64,000 bases of DNA from NCBI GenBank assembly GCA_018240435.1, contig JAFEFT010000024.1, positions 59,737 to 123,736 of the forward strand, read 5' to 3'. Numbering within the stretch: the stretch's first letter is position 1; every line of letters starts with the position of its first letter. Positions 50,614 through 57,616 of the stretch are shown here, piece after piece. This DNA is from Pseudomonadota bacterium. Its GTDB lineage: Bacteria > Pseudomonadota > Gammaproteobacteria > Xanthomonadales > Xanthomonadaceae. The notes beneath the pieces are model-generated. The model ran no database searches. It saw only the letters and a program-made list of their open reading frames with translations, and was not told where the DNA came from. The translations under genes and the position numbers were made by a program.

Positions 50614-50620
50614 GTTCGCG

Positions 50621-51931
50621 ATGACGGCGAACTCCGGCGACGGATCGGCCAGTCGTGTCGTCGCCGCACAGGCGATCGACGCGGTGTTGCACGAAGGCCG
50701 TTCGCTCAAGGCGGTGCTGGCGCAGCAATTGTCGGCCATCGCCGATGCGCGTGATCGCGCCTTGATCGAGGCGATCTGTTTCCACGCGCTGCGCCATGCC
50801 CGGCGCTATCGTTTCGTGTTGCGGCAATGGCTGGCGCGGCCGCTGCCGGCACGCGAGCATCGGCTCGAAGCCTTGCTGCTGGCCGGGCTGGCGCAACTCG
50901 ATGCGATCGCCTTGCCGGCGCACGCGGCGGTCGCCGCCACCGCCGAGGCCGCGCGCGGATTGCGCAAGCCGGCCTTCGTCGGCCTCGTCAATGCGCTGCT
51001 GCGACGGGCCACGCGCGAATCATTGCCGGTCAGTGATGACCCGGCGATCGCGCATTCGTATCCCGACTGGCTGTTGCGCCGGCTGCGCGTCGATTGGCCG
51101 CAGCAGTGGTCGGAGGTGCTGCCAGCCGGCAACGCGATCGCGCCGATGTGGTTGCGCGTGAACACCGCCGCGATCACCCGCGAGCGCTACTCGCAGCGCC
51201 TGCACGAAGCACAGATCGACGCGCACGCGCCGGACTGGCCGCTGGCCGCGTTGCGACTCGACGAGGGCGTGGCGGCCGAGAACCTGCCCGGCTGGCGCGA
51301 AGGCCAGGTCAGCGTCCAGGATGCCGCCGCGCAGATGGCCGTCGCCGCACTCGATCTGCGCGACGGCGAGCGCGTGCTCGACCTGTGTTGCGCGCCGGGC
51401 GGCAAGGCCGCGGCGATGCTGGAAACCGCTGCCGTCGAACTGCTTGCCATCGACGACGACGCCCGCCGCATGCGTCGCGTCGAGGACACGCTCGAACGCC
51501 TGCATTTTCGCCGCCGCGCGCGCCTGCGCGTGGCCGATGGCGGCGATGTCGATGCGTGGTGGGACGGCCAGCCGTTCGCGGCGGTGCTGCTCGATGCGCC
51601 GTGCTCGGCGACCGGCATCATCCGCCGCCAGCCCGACATCAAATGGCATCGGCGCGAAGCCGACCTCGCCGCGCTGGTCGCCACCCAGGATCGCCTGCTC
51701 GATGCGGCTTGGCGCGTGCTCGCCTCGGGGGGGCGCCTGCTGTACGCCACCTGCTCGATCCTGCGCGAAGAAAACGACCAGCGCATCGCCGCCTTTCTCG
51801 CCCGCACGCCCGATGCGCGCGAGCTGCCGCTCGACGCGCGTTACGGCCATGAGGTTGCACCCGGCCGCCAGCGCCTGCCCGGCGAGGCTGGCATGGACGG
51901 TTTCTACTATGCGCGGTTGGTGAAAAAGTAA
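50621..51931 (+). CDS. rsmB: 16S rRNA (cytosine967-C5)-methyltransferase
   Basis: The 436-residue protein has an N-terminal NusB-like RNA-binding domain (1-140) and a SAM methyltransferase: LDLCCAPGGKAAAMLE, LLDAPCSATGIIRRQPDIKW (catalytic Cys side) and YATCSILREENDQRI (second Cys). It methylates C967 of 16S rRNA. It is third of the def-fmt-rsmB operon. Confidence 0.96.
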   Translation: MTANSGDGSASRVVAAQAIDAVLHEGRSLKAVLAQQLSAIADARDRALIEAICFHALRHARRYRFVLRQWLARPLPAREHRLEALLLAGLAQLDAIALPAHAAVAATAEAARGLRKPAFVGLVNALLRRATRESLPVSDDPAIAHSYPDWLLRRLRVDWPQQWSEVLPAGNAIAPMWLRVNTAAITRERYSQRLHEAQIDAHAPDWPLAALRLDEGVAAENLPGWREGQVSVQDAAAQMAVAALDLRDGERVLDLCCAPGGKAAAMLETAAVELLAIDDDARRMRRVEDTLERLHFRRRARLRVADGGDVDAWWDGQPFAAVLLDAPCSATGIIRRQPDIKWHRREADLAALVATQDRLLDAAWRVLASGGRLLYATCSILREENDQRIAAFLARTPDARELPLDARYGHEVAPGRQRLPGEAGMDGFYYARLVKK

Positions 51932-52057
51932 GCGAACCGGCCCTCGCGCTGGCGCGAATTTGCGCACGTTCACGCCGCCGGCTTTGCTCTGGATCGGCTG
52001 CGAGCCAAGCGCGACGCGCATCGTCGCAGTCGCGCCGGAAAATGCTGCGGTCGCACG

Positions 52058-52085
52058 TTGACAGCGGCCGATCCTGTGGTACGGT
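52058..52085 (+). promoter_or_regulatory. Sigma70-type promoter for nrdJa
   Basis: A perfect TTGACA (52058-52063) is followed after 16 bp by TACGGT (52080-52085). Transcription would start near 52092, leaving about 290 bases of leader before the nrdJa ATG. Confidence 0.55.
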
Positions 52086-52091
52086 GAACGC

Positions 52092-52384
52092 CCGTTGCGA
52101 CCCAAGATGTTGGGGTATCAGCGGGAGGCAAACCCAAGCGATGGTGTCATTTCGCGCGGGCTCGATGCTGATGAGGGCGCCGATCCGAGGAGCGGCCATG
52201 CGGTCGATGGCGGACATCCGGGGCGTGTCGATGCGTGCCTGGGAACGCGCATCGGCGGCGTGTCGCGTGTGTTGTGCGCACCGGTTCGCACCCGTCGATC
52301 GCGCATCGATCCGGACCTGATCGCCGCGCGGCGTGCGCGCAGCCATTTCACCCGTTCAACGACCATTCCAAGGAAGTTTCCCGC
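52092..52384 (+). promoter_or_regulatory. Long structured leader of nrdJa, candidate cis-regulatory RNA
   Basis: About 290 bases separate the predicted start from the ATG and no ORF is convincing. A hairpin CCCAA-GATG-TTGGG lies near 52102-52115, and further GC-rich segments can pair. The remaining 51932-52057 shows nothing recognisable. An nrdJ-associated conserved RNA has been described in Proteobacteria; whether this is that motif cannot be decided by eye. The B12-box of cobalamin riboswitches was not found. Confidence 0.4.
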
Positions 52385-54535
52385 ATGAGCACGGTACGTC
52401 TGGAGATCGTCAAGCCCGTCGCCGATCAGGCGATCGCGATGCAGCCTGCTTCGCACGACATCTGGGACAAGAAGTACCGCCTCAAGAGCAAGCGCGGCGA
52501 ACCGGTCGATGCCGACATCGACGCCACCTACCAGCGCGTGGCGCGCGCGCTGGCCGATGCCGAAACGACACCGGAAAAGAAGTCGTACTGGTACGAGCGC
52601 TTCGTCTGGGCGCTGCGCCGCGGTGCCATCCCCGCCGGTCGCATCACCTCCAATGCCGGCGCGCTCGAGCACAAGCCGGCGACCTCGACGATCAACTGCA
52701 CCGTGTCCGGCACCATCGAGGATTCGATGGACGGCATCCTCGAAAAGGTCCACGAGGCCGGCCTGACGCTCAAGGCCGGCTGCGGCATCGGCTACGAGTT
52801 CTCGACGCTGCGCCCGCGTGGCGCCTACGTCTCCGGGGCCGGCGCGTACACCTCCGGGCCGCTGAGTTTCATGGATATCTACGACAAGATGTGCTTCACG
52901 GTGTCCTCGGCCGGTGGCCGCCGCGGCGCCCAGATGGGTACCTTCGACGTCTGCCACCCCGACGTGCGCGAGTTCATCCGCGCCAAGCGCGAGGACGGCC
53001 GCCTGCGCCAGTTCAACCTTTCGCTGCTGGTCACCGACGGCTTCATGGAAGCGGTGCAGGGCGACGGCGACTGGCCGCTGGTGTTTCCGATCAACGCCAA
53101 GGAAAAGGACGAGATCGATCTGGCCGACGCCGCGCACGTGGTCTGGCGTGAATGGCCGACCACGCGCAATTACGTGGTGCGCGACGACGGCATGGTCGCC
53201 TGCAAGGTCTACGGCCACGTCAAGGCGCGCCACCTGTGGGACATGATCATGGTCTCGACGTATGACTTCGCCGAGCCGGGCTTCATCCTGATCGACCGCG
53301 TCAACGAGATGAACAACAACTGGTGGTGCGAGAACGTGCGCGCGACCAACCCGTGCGGCGAGCAGCCGTTGCCGCCGTACGGTGCCTGCCTGCTCGGCTC
53401 GGTCAACCTCACCATGTTCGTGCGCGATGCCTTCACCGATCGTGCGCGTTTCGACTGGGACGAATACAAGGAAGTCGTGCGCGTGTTCACCCGCATGCTC
53501 GACAACGTGGTCGAGGTCAACGGCCTGCCGCTGCAACAGCAGCGCGACGAGATCATGCGCAAGCGCCGGCATGGCATGGGTTTCCTCGGCCTGGGCTCGG
53601 CCATGACCATGCTCAAGATGAGCTACGGCTCGGCCGAATCGGTCGCCTTCACCGAGGACGTCGCCCGCGAGATGGCGGTGGCGGGCTGGGAGATGGCACT
53701 GGCACTGGCGCAGGAAAAAGGCCCGGCGCCGATCATGGACGAGAGCTTCACCGTCACCGAGGCGATGCTGCGCCAGCGCCCGGAGATGAAGCGCGACGGC
53801 TGGAAAGTCGGCAAGAAAATCCCCGGCCGCGTGCTGCACGCCAGGTATTCGCGCTACATGCAGCGGGTGGCCGAGGTCGCGCCGGATCTGGTGAAGGCGC
53901 TGTCCGAAACCGGCGCGCGCTTCACCCATCATTCGTCGATTGCACCGACCGGCACCATCTCGCTGTCGCTGGCCAACAACGCCAGCAACGGCATTGAGCC
54001 GAGCTTCGCCCACCACTATTCGCGCAATGTCATCCGCGAAGGCAAGAAGAGCAAGGAAAAAGTCGAGGTCTACAGCTACGAGCTGCTCGCCTATCGCACT
54101 CTGGTCAACGCCAAGGCGATGCCGTTCGCGGACGATGCCGACGCGAAACTGCCGGAGTATTTCCGCGCCGCCGACGACATCAGCCCGACCGAGCACGTCG
54201 ACATCCAGGCCGCGGCGCAGAAGTGGGTGGATTCGTCGATCTCCAAGACCGCCAACGTCCCCACCGACTATCCATACGCCGACTTCAAGGACATCTACAC
54301 CTACGCCTGGAAGCAGGGCCTGAAGGGCTGCACCACCTTCCGCTTCAACCCCGCCGCCTTCCAGGGCGTGTTGGTGAAGGAAGCCGACCTGGCCAACACC
54401 ACCTACCGCTTCGAACTGGAGGATGGCTCGTTCATCGAAGCGCGAGGCAACGAGGAAATCGAATACGATGGCGAGACGCATACCGCCGCCAACCTGTTCG
54501 ATGCGCTGAAAGAAGGCTACTACGGCAAGTTCTGA
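52385..54535 (+). CDS. nrdJa: B12-dependent (class II) ribonucleotide reductase, large part NrdJa
   Basis: The 716-residue protein begins MSTVRLEIVKPVADQAIAMQ. Active-site pieces are TSTINCTVSGTIEDS (first redox Cys), NPCGEQPLPPYGACLLGSVN (thiyl Cys and finger loop) and HHSSIAPTGTISLSLANNAS. Class II enzymes use adenosylcobalamin to generate the thiyl radical, so they work with or without oxygen. This polypeptide lacks the C-terminal redox and zinc tail of single-chain NrdJ, which is encoded separately at 55267-56070. The split form is known from Pseudomonas. Confidence 0.93.
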   Translation: MSTVRLEIVKPVADQAIAMQPASHDIWDKKYRLKSKRGEPVDADIDATYQRVARALADAETTPEKKSYWYERFVWALRRGAIPAGRITSNAGALEHKPATSTINCTVSGTIEDSMDGILEKVHEAGLTLKAGCGIGYEFSTLRPRGAYVSGAGAYTSGPLSFMDIYDKMCFTVSSAGGRRGAQMGTFDVCHPDVREFIRAKREDGRLRQFNLSLLVTDGFMEAVQGDGDWPLVFPINAKEKDEIDLADAAHVVWREWPTTRNYVVRDDGMVACKVYGHVKARHLWDMIMVSTYDFAEPGFILIDRVNEMNNNWWCENVRATNPCGEQPLPPYGACLLGSVNLTMFVRDAFTDRARFDWDEYKEVVRVFTRMLDNVVEVNGLPLQQQRDEIMRKRRHGMGFLGLGSAMTMLKMSYGSAESVAFTEDVAREMAVAGWEMALALAQEKGPAPIMDESFTVTEAMLRQRPEMKRDGWKVGKKIPGRVLHARYSRYMQRVAEVAPDLVKALSETGARFTHHSSIAPTGTISLSLANNASNGIEPSFAHHYSRNVIREGKKSKEKVEVYSYELLAYRTLVNAKAMPFADDADAKLPEYFRAADDISPTEHVDIQAAAQKWVDSSISKTANVPTDYPYADFKDIYTYAWKQGLKGCTTFRFNPAAFQGVLVKEADLANTTYRFELEDGSFIEARGNEEIEYDGETHTAANLFDALKEGYYGKF

Positions 54536-54632
54536 TGCGTGGCCGCGCGCAGCGAAGGCATCCGCCACGTTTGGACTTCGCAGCGACGGCGGCGATACCC
54601 AGCAACCACGACAACCGACCAGGAGCAACGTC

Positions 54633-55082
54633 ATGGGCACGACCGATGAGGTGAAAGCGACGGTGATGGGCGCGGTGGAATCGGCGGGCGACAAGGTGCA
54701 GAAGGTGATCGCTGACGTTCGCCAGGCCGCCGGCCCGGCGGTCGAGAAGGCGCGCGCCAAGGCGGTCGATGTCGGCAAGAAGGCCAAGGCCACCGTCGAA
54801 CAGGTACGCAAGGTGGTCGCGCAGAAAGTCGACGCCGCGCGGGCGCGGGTGGCAGCAGCGAAAAAGGCGGTGGCCTCGAAGCCAGCCGCAAAGAAAGCAA
54901 CGAGCAAGAAACCGGCGGCGAAACCGGCGGTGAAGAATGCAGCCGCAAAGAAAGCTGCCGCGAAAAAGGCAGTAAAGAAAGTTGCGAAAAAGGCCGCGAC
55001 GAAAGCGGCGAAAAAGGTTGCGAAGAAAAACGCAACCAAGGTCGTGAAGAAAACCGCCAAGAAAGCGGTCGTGAAGAAGTGA
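54633..55082 (+). CDS. Histone H1-like Lys/Ala-rich protein
   Basis: The 149-residue protein has an N-terminal helical part (MGTTDEVKATVMGAVESAGD, then KVQKVIADVRQAAGPA) and a low-complexity tail of Ala-Lys repeats (AAKKAAAKKAVKKVAKKAAT). Such proteins bind DNA nonspecifically like AlgP and histone H1 and are often slippage-prone in the tail. It lies between the two halves of nrdJ, transcribed in the same direction. Confidence 0.8.
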   Translation: MGTTDEVKATVMGAVESAGDKVQKVIADVRQAAGPAVEKARAKAVDVGKKAKATVEQVRKVVAQKVDAARARVAAAKKAVASKPAAKKATSKKPAAKPAVKNAAAKKAAAKKAVKKVAKKAATKAAKKVAKKNATKVVKKTAKKAVVKK

Positions 55083-55126
55083 GCCCGCCGAGTCGGTAGC
55101 GCGCACGGCGCGCCTGCACAAGCGCG

Positions 55127-55192
55127 CAAGCAGACAACCGGCAGCAGGCCAGGTCTCGCAAGCGGACAACTCGGCAAGCAGGCAATCCGGCA
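55127..55192. repeat. Imperfect tandem repeats downstream of the histone-like gene
   Basis: Three copies of about 17-18 bp follow the pattern CAAGCRGRCAAYYCGGCA, at 55127-55143, 55159-55176 and 55175-55192. They lie between the histone-like gene and nrdJb, where no promoter or terminator is obvious. Confidence 0.6.
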
Positions 55193-55266
55193 GGCGCGCA
55201 AGTGGCGCACGCGGGCAAGCATCAAATTCCCTACACCATCGCAAGCGCGTCAGGAACAACACCGCA

Positions 55267-56070
55267 ATGTCCATCAAGATCGAAAAGAAAATCAGCGGCT
55301 ACAGCGTGGTCAAAGCCGACGACAAGACGCCGGTGGTCGCCGCGCCGCAGTCCATCGAACCCGAGTCCATCGCCCCGGCGAACCTTGGCATGGCCGAGGT
55401 CATCCAGTTGCACGAGCGCGTCGAGCGCCCCGAGGTGCTGGTCGGCTCGACCTACAAGATCAAGTCGCCGCTGGTCGAGCACGCGATGTACGTGACGATC
55501 AACGACATCGTCCTCAACTACGGTACCGAGCACGAGCAGCGCCGGCCGTTCGAGGTATTCATCAACTCCAAGTCGATGGACCACTTCCAGTGGATCGTCG
55601 CGCTCACCCGGATCATGTCGGCGGTGTTCCGCAAGGGTGGCGACGTCACCTTCCTGGTCGAGGAGATGAAAGCCGTGTTCGATCCGCGCGGCGGCTACTT
55701 CAAGGCCGGCGGCGTGTACATGCCATCGATCGTCGCCGAGATCGGCGCGGTGGTCGAAGAACACCTCAAGTCGATCGGCATGATCGTCAGCGAGGATCTG
55801 ACCGAGGCGCAGATGCGCCTGATCGCCGAAAAGCGCGCCGCCTACGAGGCCCGCGCAAAAAAAAACTCTGAAATAAGCACCGCCGGGGAAATGGGTGGGG
55901 CGATGGTCGAAACCACTGCCCCCGGCGCCGGCGAGGCGTTGCAGGTCACCGGCGAAGGCACTTCGTTCCCGCCCAGCGCGGCGATGTGCCACAAATGTTC
56001 CACCAAGGCGGTGGTCATCCTCGACGGCTGCGCCACCTGCCTGAATTGCGGCTACAGCAAGTGCGGCTGA
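55267..56070 (+). CDS. nrdJb: NrdJb, C-terminal subunit of split class II ribonucleotide reductase
   Basis: The 267-residue protein matches the C-terminal part of NrdJ: YTVIKADDKT-like start (SGYSVVKADDKTPVV), PFEVFINSKSMDHFQWIVAL and GGDVTFLVEEMKAVFDPRGG. It ends in a zinc-ribbon-like redox tail, CHKC then LDGCATCLNCGYSKCG. Family knowledge from Pseudomonas holds that both parts are needed for activity. It is separated from nrdJa by 731 bp including another gene, wider than the adjacent nrdJa-nrdJb pair of Pseudomonas. Confidence 0.88.
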   Translation: MSIKIEKKISGYSVVKADDKTPVVAAPQSIEPESIAPANLGMAEVIQLHERVERPEVLVGSTYKIKSPLVEHAMYVTINDIVLNYGTEHEQRRPFEVFINSKSMDHFQWIVALTRIMSAVFRKGGDVTFLVEEMKAVFDPRGGYFKAGGVYMPSIVAEIGAVVEEHLKSIGMIVSEDLTEAQMRLIAEKRAAYEARAKKNSEISTAGEMGGAMVETTAPGAGEALQVTGEGTSFPPSAAMCHKCSTKAVVILDGCATCLNCGYSKCG

Positions 56071-56166
56071 TGCCGTCCCGGGCGCACGGCCACCGCCGGC
56101 GCCCGCAATGCTCTCAACTGAGGCCGCGCTGTTGCCTGAACTCAAGAGGGATGCAAGCCACAGGCT

Positions 56167-56190
56167 CCCTCCCCCGCTTGCGGGGGAGGG
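56167..56190. repeat. REP-like palindrome CCCTCCCCCG-CTTG-CGGGGGAGGG
   Basis: A perfect 10-bp stem with a CTTG loop, followed by CTGGGGTGGGGG. A related palindrome (CCTTCCCCCG at 56233-56242 and CGGGGGAAGG at 56403-56412) lies around the MITE, so the pair looks like a REP doublet in the nrdJb-56517 gap. Such hairpins can also end nrdJb transcription. Confidence 0.75.
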
Positions 56191-56246
56191 CTGGGGTGGG
56201 GGCAGCGGGTGCCGGAAGCGCCCCCGTCCCGACCTTCCCCCGCCAG

Positions 56247-56398
56247 GGAAGGTCTGAATAAGTCTTGTCATCCCTGCGAAGGCAGGGATCCAGTGACTCT
56301 ATGTTGTTGAAATAAAAGACACTGGATTCCCGCTTGACCAGCTTCGCTGTTGAGAGCCGCGGGAATGACGATCAAAAACAAAGTTGTTCAGACCTTCC
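56247..56398. mobile_element. IS5-like MITE, second copy (152 bp)
   Basis: The ends GGAAGGTCTGAA and TTCAGACCTTCC and most of the internal sequence match the copy at 29-159 in reverse orientation; it is 21 bp longer by an extra segment in one internal hairpin. The right flank is CTAG and the left CCAG, probably a mutated 4-bp YTAR duplication. It interrupts a REP-like palindrome. No ORF. Confidence 0.85.
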
Positions 56399-56516
56399 CT
56401 AGCGGGGGAAGGAGCTGCACACTCTCATTTCGGAGCCTTCGAGAGGCGCAATGGTGACGAACGAGCCCTGTTCGCCCAAGTTGAGAGCATTGCCGGCGCC
56501 CGGGATCGCCGGGGAA

Positions 56517-56858
56517 TCAGTCCTCGGTATAGGTATAGCTGCTGATCCGGCAGACGTTGACCTCGCTGCGGATCAGCTCGTCGCCGTCGTCGAACACCGC
56601 CTTGAAGTCGAACACGCAGGCACCGCTGCCATCGTCGATGTTGATGTTCGCCGAGTGCCCCGGCGAGAGAGTCTGGTCGCCGAGGATGTCCTCTTCCCAG
56701 GAATTGGTCGAGGTGCGCGAGGCGTAGAAGCGGACGATGGTGTGTTCGGTGGCGTTGATGATCTTGACGTGGCGATCGGCGGCACTGGCGGTGGTCGTGG
56801 CGGTCGCACCGGCGAGGAAGACCAGGCAGGCGGCAGCGAGCGTGCGGGACATGGACAT
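56517..56858 (-). CDS. Small secreted protein of unknown function
   Basis: The 113-residue protein has a signal peptide (MSMSRTLAAACLVFLAGATA, cleavage near ASA-A). The mature domain is beta-rich with a Cys pair (SGACVFDFKA and SEVNVCRISS). I recognise no family with confidence. It lies 59 bp after the next upstream gene on the same strand. Confidence 0.75.
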   Translation of the reverse strand: MSMSRTLAAACLVFLAGATATTTASAADRHVKIINATEHTIVRFYASRTSTNSWEEDILGDQTLSPGHSANINIDDGSGACVFDFKAVFDDGDELIRSEVNVCRISSYTYTED

Positions 56859-56917
56859 GGTGGCGGGATTCCTGTCGGTGTGATGAACGGGGGCGTACCG
56901 GCGCCGCGATCGGCGGA

Positions 56918-57388
56918 TCAGAACTCGTCCTTCTTGCCGGAGAACTCCTGTTCCAGCCCGTCGGCGGTGCGCGCGGCGGCGGTGATGGCGTCGCCCAGCG
57001 TCTCGGCGCTGGCGTCGGTCGGCACCTTGACCACGAACATGCCGACCCGGCCCTGCTTGACCCAGCCGCCGAGCTTGACCTCATTGCTGTTTTCCAGCAT
57101 GCGATTGGCGATCTTTTCCGGGATCGTTTCCGAAGTGGAGCGATAACCCGGCGACCAGATTTCGCGAATCTGCTCCGAGCGATAGGTATAGGTCTTCGAG
57201 CGCACCCATACCAGCTGCGTGCGACCGCCACCGAGGTCGTAGACCATCTTGTAGTCGCCGTCCTTGTCGATCTCGTACTTGAGCTTGAGCGAATCGAGCT
57301 GACGGCCGACGACGGCATCGGCCGCGCTGGCGACGACGGGAATGCTGATGGCGGCCAGCAACACGCTGGCCAGCAAGGTCTTGCGCAT
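56918..57388 (-). CDS. Secreted protein of unknown function
   Basis: The 156-residue protein has a signal peptide (MRKTLLASVLLAAISIPVVA, cleavage after ASA) and a mature alpha/beta domain with DGDYKMVYDLGGGRTQLVWV and GWVKQGRVGMFVVKV. It may be related to YbjN-like envelope proteins, but that is a guess. Paired with the gene at 56517 on the same strand. Confidence 0.75.
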   Translation of the reverse strand: MRKTLLASVLLAAISIPVVASAADAVVGRQLDSLKLKYEIDKDGDYKMVYDLGGGRTQLVWVRSKTYTYRSEQIREIWSPGYRSTSETIPEKIANRMLENSNEVKLGGWVKQGRVGMFVVKVPTDASAETLGDAITAAARTADGLEQEFSGKKDEF

Positions 57389-57616
57389 GGTGTGGACTCC
57401 CCGGGGTGAAATGGCCGGCGGTTGCCGGTGATACCATTTCATCCGAACGGCGATGGGTCTGTCCAGCGGACAAATGCGGTTTTTTTGACAGGCGTCAACA
57501 TCCGGGCGTCCACATTCGGCCGCGCCCGGATCGCCCACCCCCGGCTGGCCGGGACGGTGCCGGCCTTGCCGCCGGCGGCAAGGCCCGTGCGGACATCGCC
57601 GCACGGGCCACCGAAT

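Noticed and set aside
52168..52175. CTGATGAG resembling a hammerhead ribozyme core in the nrdJa leader
   Set aside because: The required GAAA segment and cleavage context were not found nearby.
52092..52384. Cobalamin riboswitch ahead of the B12-dependent reductase
   Set aside because: No B12-box-like sequence is visible; kept only as an unassigned leader.
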